From Pyxicephalus adspersus (Eukaryota; Chordata; Amphibia; Anura; Pyxicephalidae), in contig NC_092864.1 in NCBI RefSeq assembly GCF_032062135.1, positions 23,597,519 through 23,661,518 of the forward strand: a DNA stretch of 64,000 bases, written 5' to 3'. How positions within the stretch are numbered: position 1 is the first letter of the stretch; the number at the start of each line of letters is the position of its first letter. The notes below the pieces were generated by a model. It did no database searches, was not told where the DNA came from, and saw only the letters and a program-made list of their open reading frames with translations. Made by a program: the position numbers and the translations under genes. Positions 1-12,177 of the stretch are shown one piece after another.

Positions 1-52
1 CGATCGCGCACGATTCCGGATCGCTAATACGAATGCGCGAGCGATAATCCGA
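1..52. other. CpG-dense patch at window edge
   Basis: About a dozen CpG dinucleotides lie in the first 52 bases (for example CGATCGCGCACG and GCGCGAGCG), whereas the next kilobase has almost none. It may be the edge of a repeat or of a CpG-rich element cut by the window start. No gene or known repeat is recognised in it. Confidence 0.4.
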
Positions 53-1780
53 TTTTGCTTGATGAATCAGGGGCAATAAGACAAAAGTAATTTGGTGGTG
101 GAAGATCTTCTTTAGGTTGTTTTAGAAGAAACAGCTTATCATCAATGAAGTTTTCTCCTTGCATTGTTGTGATAGATCAGAGCCTTACTTTAATAAAATT
201 GGCTTTCCAGAGCTCCTAACCTGCAGGGCATCATGAATGCATGACTATGAAAAAATACTGAAATTTTTTACATTTTTAATCAGGTCAGAGATTGCAGACC
301 TGAACGAGTAGAGACAACTGTTTATCTACAAAAACGTGACATTTGTATCCTAACCAACTGATCTGATGCCTTTAAAATATCAATCAGTTTATTGCAAATG
401 ATGATAGATCCTACTTCTTTTTTCTTACAAGCTATTTTATAAAATTAAAGCTCTTTTGTTCTTGAAAACAGCTTGAACCCTCTCACAGCAATGAAGGGCA
501 CCAGGCTCTCTACACATGACCCAAGCATGTTGCAAAAATGAAAAAAGGACGGATCATGCAGGCCAACAACTTGGCAGAAAAAAGTTCTCCAGCCTTGTAG
601 TTAGCAGACAGACTATATCTGAAAACATGGTGCGGAGACAAAGGGGCAGCCAAAATGTAGAGACTCCTCTGCTGCCTGAAACAGTTCCTTGTAGTTATCC
701 TGCCTCATTCTGCAAGCACATAGAACCCCTATGAAGTCCATGACCTTCCTTACCGGAAGAACTGGGCTAGGAGTTGGGTACTCTGGATGATCCTCTTATT
801 GGGAATAAAGGGATTTTCGGCTCCACTAATGATTTCACTACAAAATATATACTGCACACCACACCTAAATAGATGCTTATGTCTCTGCAGAGATCTTCTG
901 CATTCGAATTTGTCTGTTTTGATGCAATAGGTAATGTTCTAGTAACCCTTTGTACACTTTAGAAACAGATATATAAAGTTCACCAACGATATATTGAAGG
1001 GAGAAGAATATGACGTGTTTGCAGTTTACACCAAATATATGCTTTTATGGAAAAATAGGGCACACATACAGTACATCTACCTTCTCAATTTCTAGAGAAT
1101 TCAAATTTTAGGGTCCTTTACATAAGAACATGAGATTTATAGACTTGAAAAGAAGAGGTTTTAATCAGTACCTTCTATTACGACATGCAGTGAAACAGTT
1201 CAGGTGGACTAAGTGCAGATCTGATTTAATTATATAGGAGGTGCCTAAAGTTAAAAAGGTATTGGGTTAACTGTAAAGGTAAATAGTACTTTCAATACCA
1301 AGTTAGAATATTAATCACAGGTTTGTATTCTTGGGATAGAGGAAATGGTACAAAATGAGGGTTATGATATAACAGTAACATGGACACTTTTTGTGGATAG
1401 GTTCATTATAGTCAGGAAATGTATTGCAGTAGTTGCCACCATTGAAGAAATTGGAAGATGAGTTGGATAAAATAATTAGATATGATAAAAAATATCTTCC
1501 AAGTTTAGTGACTGTGGTTAGAAAAAGGTAATATTTGAATATAGAGGGCGAATAGATAAAAAGATGTGGCGAAGAAAATACCAATATTTCAAAAGGAAAA
1601 TAATAGTAGATGAGGGCTGTGCAAAAGTCAGTATGCCTTATGAGATTAATTGATCACAGATAGGTATATAATAATTGGTATATTACCTTGGGATGGTAGT
1701 GGGGTTTCTATTGGTTTCAAGTGTTGATTATTAAAGGTAAAAAGAAAGTAAAAAAAGAAAAAGTAGGGGGGAAATATTTT
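53..1780. other. Unique AT-rich DNA, no gene seen
   Basis: Short open frames here (for example 516-734 and 1315-1584) show no recognisable motif, no splice context and a composition like their surroundings. I see no repeat, hairpin or RNA gene that I can support. Confidence 0.5.
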
Positions 1781-2058
1781 AGGAAATCCGACATACAAAT
1801 GACTCCTAGATACAAACGGGGCTTCCCTGCTCGTTCGTGTGCAAGACTGAGGCTTATTGGGGGGAGGGGGCAGTTCGCATGACTTGCAGATGAAATCTGC
1901 AATTTTTTTTTGCTTTGTTTATGTTTAACTCACAGTGAGGATTTTTTACAGTAACTGACACCTCACTGCCTAATAATATGTTGAGAAAAACATCTGTCAA
2001 TATGTTGAGAAAAACATTTTTTAATAAATTGCATTTATTAAAAAAATGTACCTGTTCT
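1781..2058 (+). mobile_element. Partial copy of TA-flanked 'GGTAGTCCCC' DNA element
   Basis: This matches the interior of the complete copy at 46822-47216. Shared blocks are 'ATCCGACATACAAATGACTC' (compare 'CTGACATGCGGACGACTC'), 'GGGGCTTCCCTGCTCGTTC', 'GTGCAAGACTGAGGCTT', the 'TTGCTTTGTTTATG' block, 'ACTCACAGTGAGGATTTT' and 'TAATATGTTGAGA'. Both ends with the terminal repeat are missing. A 24-bp block ('AATATGTTGAGAAAAACAT') is duplicated in tandem around 1976-2020, a local change not seen in the other copies. No coding capacity. Confidence 0.75.
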
Positions 2059-5000
2059 ATGTATTTATTTTATGTGATTGGTTGTGGATTTAAATGTTAG
2101 TAATGTGATTTTTTTCATAAGATATCTGGTAGAAGGAATGTTGTACATAGTACATAGTATAGTGGTTTTATATTAGTGTTGGTTTTGTAATAAAAAAGTA
2201 TCTTATGCATTCAACACAAAAAAATGCAAAAAATGCATTCAACACAAATAATAAAATAGTAATAATTCCATTTTTACCAGTTTATCTGCTGTAAGCACCA
2301 AACTGTTCAGAAAAACCTGAGCGGTGGCCCTTAAGGTATGGAAAGTCATACCCCTCTCTCCACAAAAAAAATCTGTTCTCATTCATTTATTTTTCAGCTG
2401 AATGCTTGATTGAAACTGAATTGTTAGTGAAAAGGAAATGAAAAAAACTGTTTGGGACAGTTTTATGCTATAGGATACATTCATAAGTAATCAGCCGTAT
2501 GTTGGAATAAATCACTTGCAAGTATGCCACCTTGATTAATAATAAATACGCTCTGTTTTCTGGACTGTTACGGATTTCTTCAAAAATGACATTTAGGGAT
2601 ATATTTCCTTATGTGCCTTCCTCAGGCATACACCATTTAGATTTTATCTTTCAACACTTAAGATATTAAGAGGTATTATTTAAACTATTATATACCATAA
2701 TAATATATTTATATATATATATATATATATATGTATTATATAATAATATAATATATACTATTCGTTTTGGAATTATGGAAACAGAAGCAACCTGTACAAC
2801 CAACATCATACAAGGAATCTGACATTCCCAAAAACATTCCCTGGTGGGAACCAATTACTTCCATTGAAACACATGAACCTGGAAAATTCCCATGAGGGAA
2901 TGTTTGAGAGAGTGTCTGATTCTCTTTTTTAGAAATTGAATCCATGGTGTTTTTTTACATATTTTTTCTTCATAGTCTGGGATAAAAACATTAAACAATA
3001 AAAAAAATGTTCCGTCCAGTATTTAGGAAATATTGTACTACTATACTATATTGTAGTATTTTGTCAGCAGTTCAGCAACAGTGCAATATTTTCTTGTCTA
3101 ACAGAGGTCTCATCTCTTATTGGACAGCTGACTCTGAAGATGCATATGGACAAAACCAGCCACCAGGTAATCAGCCAGCAACATGTTTACCTGCAAAAAA
3201 GATCATATACATGTAATAAAAAACTTATATACCACACCTGGTTAAAGCCCATCCCTGAGAAAATTCTTTGACTGTGTATAAATATTTCCATCTTTAAAAA
3301 CTTAAACCAAGTTTCCCCTAAAGAATCAGTTATACTAGTTATATTAGTAGCTTTACAGTATATGAATGTAGGAAATGAAAAAAACCTCTCTATCTCCAAT
3401 GTTTCTGACTGTTTTTTTTTCAATCAAGAGTTGAAAATGATTTTCTGTCGCATGGAGCTGATTGAGATTTAAAGGCCTTTATTGCTTGTAAGGTCACTGC
3501 ATTAGGACAGAGAAGTAATTCTCTCAACCAGTTAATCCCGCAGGAATTTGATATTGTAGTTCTCTAATCCCGAAAGGTTTTTTCCCTAACATTTACTGAG
3601 CAGCTCAGCCATCGGTATTTTGACAGTCAATCTAATATCCATGGCATTGAAATGGAAAACAATGATTTTCTTGCTACTATTCTGGAAAAGAAGGCACATT
3701 ATTTAATAAAGCTTTTGAGCGGTTTATAAATTGCTCTCTTATTGAAGGTTACGAGTATTTGGCTTCACATCAATCAAGTTCTCGTACTAAGTTGAAAAAA
3801 GGCCTCAAGCCTATCTGGAGTTTTGTAGAGCTAGCAGTATGCATCTTCTTCAATCAGGACATAAAATAGTTGACCTCTTCTGCAAAAGAGCCAGCATCAC
3901 CCTCAACCCTTTTGGAAATCCATGATCCAATGATGTCAAAATTCTAGTGCTTCTAAAAACTCACAATTTCCCTGTTGTTTATTCAGCACAAGATATTTGA
4001 GAGTCATTTGCCTCTAAAAGTTTTGGCTCAATCATTCACATGTCATACTCAGCCATAAACTTAATGAAAACCAATCCAATGTCTCCATCTTACATCATAA
4101 TGTGCATCAAGTAGCATTCTTAGAGCTATGCTGGTACAGCTTGGTCGCAGCTGGTCAGAAAAGATGTACGACACTAAAGATAATAGGATAAAGAATACGT
4201 GGGCATTAAAGATGGGTGGGCAATGAATAAGTGGGCACAATAACTCCTGATGTCTTTCTTCTTTAGTGTTATTTCTTTGACATCTTGGTTTCCAGAAATA
4301 TCCAAGAATCATTTACAGCTTGTTAAAAATATGTAAATATCTAAACGTCCATAGCCTGGCTGAAGTTACACTTTAAAGTGTTGGTCAGAGGAAAATAATT
4401 AAAAAACATATTCAATAAATCTATGCATAACCTACACATTTCACTTTCTATGAACCTTTTAGGAAGGTTGCAAATACAGAAAAAATAGTTGAGTCTAGTG
4501 AGCTTCTAACTTCCTCTCTGCTCTACAATCACAAGCAACCCTGCCTGCTGTAATACAGAATTTCATTGCCTCTTCCATAATCATTAAATATCCATTACAT
4601 TTTTTACCAGCAAAACAATTTGGCTGCTCACCCACAGGGCTCATGTTAAATATAGTTCTAATGGTGTGCCTACATCAATACCTGAAAATGTTTCCCTAAT
4701 GAGCAAACAGTGAACCAATTTTGACTGTAGGATTCTCACAATTTTGGACAAGCCATTTAAAACCGGCCACTAAATGTTGTAGGCTCTTCAGCAAAGAAGT
4801 CCACCTGTTTTTTGGCCTATAATGTACCTAAAATATGACCCACTTGTCCTTTAATCCTGGAAAAAGCATTTCTTATGAAACTGTTCCACTATTTATGCAA
4901 ATAATGGGGCCATTGTAAACCTCAACGCCGATAAATCTTTTATATAGATCAAGATAGCTTAGAAAGGGTTAGAATGCCTTTTAGGTCTTAGATTTGCTGT

Positions 5001-5060
5001 ATTTCCATTGAGAGAGTTCCTCTTACTTCCTACTCTGGTGATAGGGAAGCAAACACCTTT
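2059..5060. other. Unique DNA with an (AT)n tract, no gene seen
   Basis: There is an (AT)11 microsatellite at 2711-2732 beside further TA-rich sequence to 2757. The stretch 3480-4330 is less repetitive and reads partly open in one plus frame, but has several stops and no motif I recognise. No repeat family is identifiable. Confidence 0.45.
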
Positions 5061-5672
5061 TTAACCTCCCTAGCAGTTCATTTCTTTCCGGTTTTTTATG
5101 TCTAAAAGTTGTAGATTGTTTTTCATGAAAATTTATTTTACAGTATATTATATTAGTATGAGTATAATAAAGGTTAAAACACAAAATCATGTAAAAAATA
5201 ATAAATTGAATAAATTAAAAAAAATATATATATTTAAAATAAATATTTTTTTTCTTATTTAAAAAAAAAAAAAAAAATATATACTATTTTATAATACTGT
5301 AAAATAAATGTTCTTGAAAACAATGTACTGCTTTTACACATATAAATCCAATGTATTGCATTCAATACAGTTATATTAAATGCATTACCATTAGATTTGA
5401 TTTCCCGCCACACCCCATCGGCAACATACACACGCACCGATTTCACCGGGAACTCCCCGGAGACTCATCGTGTGCAGAAGACACCGGAGGAAGAAGAAAG
5501 AACACAGAGATTGTGGCGATGGACGGCGCGGGGCGCCGGCGGATCAGGTAAGGCTATATTTACTTGTACCTACCCAGAGTGTGACTCGGGGTTACCGCTT
5601 TCAGCAACTTTTTTCTACCCCGAGTCACACTCGGGGTTACCGCTAGGGAGGAGAATAACATACAAAGGTTAA
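5061..5672 (+). mobile_element. piggyBac-type MITE, nearly complete
   Basis: The left end is TTAA followed by CCTCCCTAGCAG; the right end is GTTACCGCTAGGGAGG, then an 18-bp stretch, then TTAA. TTAA is the target duplicated by piggyBac-superfamily transposases. Three structural parts are visible. An internal foldback pairs 5095-5155 with about 5288-5350 (TTTTTCATGAAAATTTATTTTACAGTAT against ACTGTAAAATAAATGTTC and similar). A CpG-rich segment lies at 5400-5550. A terminal hairpin has 16-bp perfect arms at 5577-5592 and 5617-5632 (GAGTGTGACTCGGGGT and its reverse complement). No transposase is encoded, so it would need a partner such as the relic at 49 kb. The 18 bp between the right terminal repeat and TTAA is odd and may be a small insertion. 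Confidence 0.85.
5577..5632. repeat. Terminal hairpin of the piggyBac-type MITE
   Basis: Perfect 16-bp inverted repeat GAGTGTGACTCGGGGT / ACCCCGAGTCACACTC with a 24-base spacer. The same feature recurs in diverged form at 48338-48398 and 61713-61765, which suggests a transposase-binding or end-recognition role (inference). Confidence 0.85.
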
Positions 5673-6009
5673 CCGAGTTAAAAAATACACATTACTATCA
5701 AGTTAAACCAATTTACAAAAATCAATACATTTTTGTTAGTATGGCTAAAATACATATGTTCATAGAGTATTTCCTTATTCAGAACCCTAAACCCACAGTT
5801 GATCCAGAAAAAAAGATTAAAAAACATATAAAGAATGACCTTTTTTGATGCTACAGGAAAAAAATCCCTTTTTACTCTAAGACAAATGATTACTCCCTGG
5901 ATCAACAGTCTACAGTAATATTTTCTATAAACATTACCAGTCATTCTGAAAATTTTAATAATGCATATTTTCTACATTTAGAAACATGTCCACTCATTTT
6001 TTGAAAACA
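5673..6009. other. Unique AT-rich DNA, nothing seen
   Basis: No repeat or convincing open frame was recognised in this short interval. Confidence 0.4.
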
Positions 6010-6233
6010 CTATTTAGTGGAACCCTAGGGTTCCTCCACTTCTCCCAATGATCTTTTTGGCTATCTGTAAGGGTGAAATTCTTCCCACTGGCCAGCAATG
6101 TAAGAGACGTTTCTTCTATTGTCAACAACACTAATGTACTGTAAACTGTTGATATAGAAATTATAGGAGGGGGAGTTTCTTGAAGACCTGGAAGTTATTT
6201 CAAGGGTTCCCTCCATGTTAAGAACGTCGCGAG
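6010..6233 (+). mobile_element. hAT-like MITE fragment, family shared with 53.9 kb
   Basis: Shared blocks with 53915-54440 are 'GGGTTCCT...TTTTTGGCTATCT', 'CAACACTAATGTACTGTAAACTGTTGATATAG' (broken in two copies by small changes) and 'ATTTCAAGGGTTCCCTCCATGTTAAG'. The terminal TTTCTCAA-type repeats seen in the 26.1 kb element are not preserved here. Non-coding. The hAT assignment is an inference from similarity to TGTTTCTCAA-ended elements. Confidence 0.55.
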
Positions 6234-6534
6234 AGACACTGCTCTGTAGAATAGGATGAATCTTTCAGAATTTACATTGCTGGTAACACCCTTTTTCTTA
6301 CGATTTTTCCTGCTGTCAAGAGGACAGAAAGCCAAAGGAGATCCTCCTAGAAACGGCATAGATAGTAATAGGAAGCAGTCAAAATAAATAATTGGAAGAA
6401 GATGGTCTTAAAGATAATTGCAACTCTGAGCGCTTTCTGCAGCTTCTTGTAACTCTTTAGTGACCAAGACAAACTCTGCAGTTGTTTCGTTTTGCATATC
6501 AAAGCACAGCTTGCCCCAGAAGTTAAAGAAAGTC

Positions 6535-6742
6535 TAGGCTCCATAAAGATTTTTTTTACTTTGTTTGAGATTAACTCACAGTGAGGATTTTATACAGTGA
6601 ACACCACACTGCCTAACAATATGTTGAGACAAACATCTGTCCTAATTGCATTTACTAAACTAATGTACTTGTTCTGACTTACAAATTCAACTTAAGAACA
6701 AGCCTACAGTCCCTATCTCGTATGTACCCTGGGCACTACTTG
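6535..6742 (+). mobile_element. Partial copy (right half) of 'GGTAGTCCCC' DNA element
   Basis: It runs from 'AGGCTCCATAAAGATTTTTT' through 'TTGTTTGAGATTAACTCAC', 'CAATATGTTGAGACAAACAT' and 'TTCAACTTAAGAACAAGCC' to the degraded right end 'ACCCTGGGCACTACTTG'. Each block aligns in order with 46980-47216. The left terminal repeat and left half are absent. Confidence 0.8.
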
Positions 6743-9534
6743 TTCTTTTATAATTATCATTATTATTATATTATATTGTCATTGTACATATGGCTAAACA
6801 AATGCTTTAAAGACTGAAAACCTAAATAAAACACCATGGACCCTTTTTTATTACAGAAGCCGAAAGTCTACATGTATCACATTTCTTGAGATGAACCCTT
6901 TTATAGCTGTAAATGATCATAACAGAGCAGAGTTACTGGTTTGGTGTTAATAATGTGTTTTAGTATTATTATCTCTAAATACAAGCAAATTGCTCTACAG
7001 GTGATTTTTAAGGATAAAAAACTGTATTTTCTCTTCCTTACCTATATTGTAGATCATACAGTAAGTCCTTAGTCAAGAGGAAGTAGCACATCATTTTATG
7101 TTAAATGTAATAAAAAGGCTTAAAAGATTTCCTAGGCTGAAATGAAATTGTACTAGTTATAGCAATAGTTAAATATTTATGTAAAATGTTGTCAGGTTTT
7201 GTAATAAAGTACCTTTGTGCTTCTTTATAAAGTGAGGAAGAAAAAATAGGTCAGGATAATATTCTCTTGTAAAGTAATATACCATTATCTCTCCAGCAGT
7301 GCAGACAATACTGATGGATTACAATTTCTCTGGGAATGTATTGCAGCAGTCAAGGGTGTCAGAAGCAATAGAGGAGTTCACATTTTTATACGAGGTTATA
7401 GATAAATAACGTGATTTTAACTAACCTTTCTAACCAAGAGTCTATAATAACCTACAATATCCATAAAACGCGATGCAGTAGTGATCAGAGTATAAGATTT
7501 AGACATTTATCAGGAAAATAAAAATAAATCAAATCATTTGGTGACAGTAGAGACTTTAAAAGAGATCTTACAGTAAAATATTAAGTCCACTAAAATTGCC
7601 TGGGCTCCCTCCCCCTTAAAAAAATTTGAATGTTAGCTACCTTAACCCTTTCTTTGCCATTGCTTGGTACAACATATTGGGAGGATTCCCAAGTATCTCA
7701 TTAGAAGACATCCCAGTCTATTGCAAAAGTGAAATTGTAGCTGCTCTTTAGTTAACCTGGGTGCATTTAGCTAAAGGCGTGGCATTATCTTTGCATAGGT
7801 GCGGAATACAGGGGTGAGGAACCTTTTTTTTTATTTTACAGGTACATATTATATCAATTTATTATGAGTGACTTGTTAAGGGGACTTGGACTGTATAATA
7901 AAAAATTTCAATTTGGATAAAAAATGGTAAGGGAAAAGGAAAATTTTGTGCTCCGATGTTTAAACTGTAAGTCTTATTTTGCTAAATGATTTTATTTTAT
8001 CTTTACTATTATTTTTTTAATTTATATAATTATTTTAGTATTTTATACTTCTACTCTTCTATTCCTTTCTGCGCTATCTATAGTTTTAAATACATGTAAA
8101 ATAAATGAAAAATTATGTTTCCTGCATCATCACCTACAGATTATGGTTTGTAATCTGTATTAGAGTTGCAGTAATTGGCTCACTTCATCTCTTATAGTAC
8201 TGTGGAAAGGTCGAATTGCATGCACCCTGGTGAATGTAATATAGGATCCCTATCAACTTCCTAATTGTGAATACATTTAAAATTGCAAGCACAGTATTAA
8301 ATAAACTATAGCTATGTACACTTAGATTTACGTCACTGGAAATGATCTTTTGTGATGCTAGACTGAACAACATGTCCAGTACACACTGTAAATAATTGTG
8401 TTCTGAGACAAACTGTCGTGATTGTGTCAGGCGACAATTATTTGGCATGTGTATATAGCATTACATCAGTGAAAGATAATAACATTTGTAAGGATTTAGG
8501 TAATTAATTTAATTGCTGGCAAAGATACCAAATGTTAACCAAAATGTGGACTTCTAACCACTAAATAAGAGAATTTACCAGGTAAAAGTGGCTATACAAA
8601 CAGGTAAGTAGGGTTAATTTACTAAAGGAAATGAAACATGTGCATTCTATACGGTGTGTGATCAGTTTGCAAAGTAAAAATTCTCTTATCTTAGCCCATA
8701 TAGTGAAGCAGTGTACTTTTATCATCCAATCATATGTTTATTTGTGTTAATTGGTTTTGTCTCTGTTGGGTTAGTAAAGGTTTTCTTGAACTGACCTCAA
8801 TATTTGGGTTGATAAAGTAGCCCTATTCAAATCCCACTGAAGTCAATAGATTGGTTATATATCCTGGTCTCTGGAGAGGTTTTGAAGCAGCCAAAGAAAG
8901 CATGGGAAGACACCCACATGTGTGTAATAAAAAAATGGGGAAATCTGTATAGTTATGGGGAGAGGGCTTCAGGATAGGACCAAATTATTATACTGCTCTT
9001 CTTGATTCCACTCGAATTTCCTTGGCATCAGGCGGTTAAATCTCTTTACAATGGGTACAGCATGAATCCTACACTCTACTCATTACCATATAATTTGTAA
9101 ACTGTTCCCTCATATATGTTCAAGTACTTTATTGATAACATACTTTTGATTTAGTTTCCCATTTCTATTATTTTTGCCCTTCTTATATAAAAATGTCATC
9201 ACATCAGAATTTCATCAGGCCTATTGAACTGATCTATTACAGCAAATCAGGTAAAGATGTCCATTAAATATTGAACATAAAGCTGAACTGAACATGAAAA
9301 CAGCACTGCCTGGGTAAAATGGATAGTTCCATTTGGCTGTTTAGGGTCTTGGCCCTGGATTCAGACAACTTCGGCAGACTATATTACACAATGGTGACTG
9401 ATTGGCGTGACCAAAGATTGGAGTGTTGGATTCAGTGTCATACTCAAAAATGGCACCAGAAATGGATTTGAAATAATTATTTTTTGTGCTCAAAGATGTG
9501 AAAAGGATGAGAGGAGAAAAATTATTGAATAGAA
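6743..9534. other. Unique AT-rich DNA, no gene seen
   Basis: Only short, composition-driven open frames occur (for example 8185-8448 on the minus strand). No repeat family, microsatellite of note, or RNA gene was recognised. Confidence 0.45.
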
Positions 9535-9855
9535 ATGAACCCCAAAGTGGAACTAAACCCAGCAAACTTCCGCGTTCCAGCATCAGACGTCTCGGTCTTC
9601 CAGACGATCTTAAGCCATCTTGATTGGCCATGCAAGGATGACATAATCATACATCATTACGGAACATGCAAGGAAAAATGGGAAGGCCATGTTTCTCTAG
9701 CAACAAAATCTGACGCTGTACATGTGCAACTCAGCTTCTTGCCAGAAATCCGGCGTGATCAGGCAGGTATGTCACATTCTTACAGAAGGAACATCGCCTG
9801 TCCCTTTGTGCAATAATGACCTGCCTCATCAAACAAACTTAAAAGTGGAACTTTA
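9535..9855 (+). repeat. Unclassified dispersed-repeat-like block
   Basis: This block is richer in CpG than its surroundings and is bounded by direct copies of AAAGTGGAACT at 9544-9554 and 9842-9852. A 93-codon open frame (9535-9816) runs through it but has no recognisable domain. The composition and bounding repeats suggest an old non-autonomous element; the class is unknown. Confidence 0.35.
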
Positions 9856-10087
9856 TGATTACTAATGTAGGCAGATATTGGCTGGTGGGAAGGGTTGTAC
9901 AAAGGTTCCTGAAAGCAACAGACCACTCTAATCAATGCCCACAGGTAATTCTGGGCCTCCATGGTTGATAGTCAAATGAAAAAAATAAAAGGATGGGATC
10001 AGAGATTGGGTGGGGGAGGCTAGACGGTGCTGAACGTCCTCCAACCAGAAAATAAAGCTGGCTCTGACTAAGTAGAAGCTGCAGCTC

Positions 10088-10116
10088 CTATACTAAAATA
10101 AATTATTTTAGTATAG
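10088..10116. repeat. 14-bp perfect hairpin, 1-base loop
   Basis: Arms CTATACTAAAATAA (10088-10101) and TTATTTTAGTATAG (10103-10116) are exact reverse complements separated by one A. It could be the foldback core of a small MITE, or a chance AT-rich palindrome. Confidence 0.9.
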
Positions 10117-11186
10117 AAGCCTTCATAACTAAGCAAGATTTAAACCAACTTTAATGCAAACTTATTAAAACTTTAAACCAGTAAAGTAAAATAACTGCAA
10201 AATTGAGAAAATATGTCTTTCTCTATAGAAAAGCCTCATACAACTTTAAAGAGAATATAAAAGCCATGGTATGCACACCAACCTGTTATTTTCCAGGAAT
10301 TTGATTGGTTGATAATTGCAGCACTGACACATTTGTTTCAAACAACCCTCAAAAGACATATGTTTTTCTACTCTCTGACTTCTAATATAGGAAGGATAGA
10401 AACATTAGCCAACCATTTTACTACACTTGCACTGCAAGGCAATGTTATATAATACAATATTTCCTAATTATACCTTCTTTTTATGGCTGCAATATACATA
10501 ACGTGCCTGTATTATTTTCATTTCCTAGACATTAGAGCAAAGAATATGCATTTCAAACATTAAACGAGCTCTAAATGGAGCTCATTTAGTGATGACATAT
10601 CCAGATGATTTGGCTGGTGCGCTTGTAATGGGGCTGGGTAACTGGAAAATTCACTTGTTTTCTCAGGCCCATAGCACAGATGGGCTGAGCCATCTATCAT
10701 CCTTATGTACTGTATTCTTATGTAATGTGGCTTAGAAAAAGTCATAGCTGCTGCTTTTATGAAAAAAAAAACAAGGTATAAGGCGAGATCCAACTGCTTG
10801 GAAACAGCACAAAAGCATATTAGAATCTTCATAAGCGAGGGTTAATGTTCCACCAAATTACATTCTCATTAAAATCTTGATTAAGAGGATGAGTTATTAT
10901 ACAATTAAAAATCCACATATCCTTTGGCTTATCCCTGTATGTTCTCGCTGTGAAAACATAACTGGGGGAGGTTTACAAACTGGTTCAGTTCCGTAGCATC
11001 GCAGGGATTATTTGTTATCCATGGCACTGTAAATCCAGAGCAATATTCAAGTCTTGCAATTATTTATTACGGAAGGCAGTTTGCATTGATTCCCATATTT
11101 TATATCCTGTAGGTTTAGCAAAACAGCTTCTGTATGTTATTGTGCTGGAACGTTAAAGTCTTTCTATTGTTCAAACTTTTTTTTAG

Positions 11187-11214
11187 ATTATCTAAAACTT
11201 TAGTTTTAGATAAT
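11187..11214. repeat. 13-bp perfect hairpin, 2-base loop
   Basis: Arms ATTATCTAAAACT (11187-11199) and AGTTTTAGATAAT (11202-11214) are exact reverse complements. The sequence differs from the hairpin 1.1 kb upstream. No flanking duplication was found. Confidence 0.9.
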
Positions 11215-11270
11215 ATGGGGAGATTGGAAACTTTGCTGTCTCTGTTAGTAAATGTATTTGTTCTCTGGCC

Positions 11271-11710
11271 GTTTGGGACACATGTCACCGGACAGACATG
11301 GAGGTGAAAGGCTACTGGACTAATTTACTGCTAGGTGTCACCAGGCCATGGTCCTTAAGCCCCCATCACCAAAGTCAGACTGGGACTGAGACTTCAGTGT
11401 GCTGGGAGGCAGACAGAAGAAGAGAAGGTGTAGTCATATGCAAACCAAGGTCAAGGCAAGGGCTGGTGGAAGGAGTATTCACAGACAAACCGAGGTCAGA
11501 GTACAGCGCAGGTAGGTACTGCAAGTACCAGCAGTCTTTAACATGGCCAAGGAGACTTTTATAGCCCTCCTAAACTTGCCATAAGCATGTCTGCTGTGTG
11601 CACCTGTGCACAGGCATGAGCATTGTACCCAGTGCACATTAAGTAAAACAGAGGAGTGCGTACTTTCATCCTTCAGAAGAAGCTGGGAGCTATGACAGTC
11701 AGGTTAATGG
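11271..11710 (+). repeat. GC-richer block with internally repetitive phrases
   Basis: The phrases CAAACCAAGGTCAAGGCAAG and CAAACCGAGGTCAGAGTACAG recur about 55 bases apart, and the block is richer in G and purine than its flanks. An 88-codon frame (11298-11564) crosses it without a motif. This looks like a fragment of a dispersed repeat, possibly an LTR-type element, but the class cannot be assigned. Confidence 0.3.
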
Positions 11711-12177
11711 GAGGCGCTTAGTTGGACACTAAAGAAAGAATAATGTCAAGTTACCCTTAACTGTTGTGAATGCAGCCTGGGTGACTAGAAAGTAAGGAAC
11801 AGGGATCCTTTTTTTCTGTACCATACCTGACCACACGCCTTCCATTAACATTAGGGGTGTCTTGACCATATCTAATCCCCAAAAAGATGAGGTTTGAATA
11901 AAGGACATATAATAGAATATTGGCTGATGCTCTGGGGAAATTGAATGTCTCATCAGAAGTGTGTTGGGTGATTTCAGGGGGAAAATGCTACAAGGTGGAA
12001 TTGAAAAGGCATTTGTGTGTAAATTGTGTATTAGCCCAGAAACTTTGGAAGACTTGGGAAAGAAAGGACACTCGCTCATGGAGAATACAATATCCTTGTT
12101 GTTTTTATTCACTAACTTGCAGGCTAAACAAAATTAGGAAATAATGGCAACCACTTGAAGAGACTGCATACCTTTTA

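Larger units (their letters stand above)
9856..11270. other. Unique DNA with two near-perfect hairpins
   Basis: No gene is recognised. Two hairpins, listed separately, occur at 10088-10116 and 11187-11214. The open frame at 10560-10832 (minus) has no motif or splice context. Confidence 0.45.

Noticed and set aside
3480..4330. A partly open, less repetitive plus-strand stretch that looked gene-like
   Set aside because: Several in-frame stops, no motif recognised and no splice signals that rescue a continuous reading.
11729..12112. A 127-codon open frame on the minus strand, the second longest in the window
   Set aside because: No recognisable domain, no splice context, and hydrophobic/serine content typical of chance frames in this composition. 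No relic of a transposase or retroelement could be read through it.
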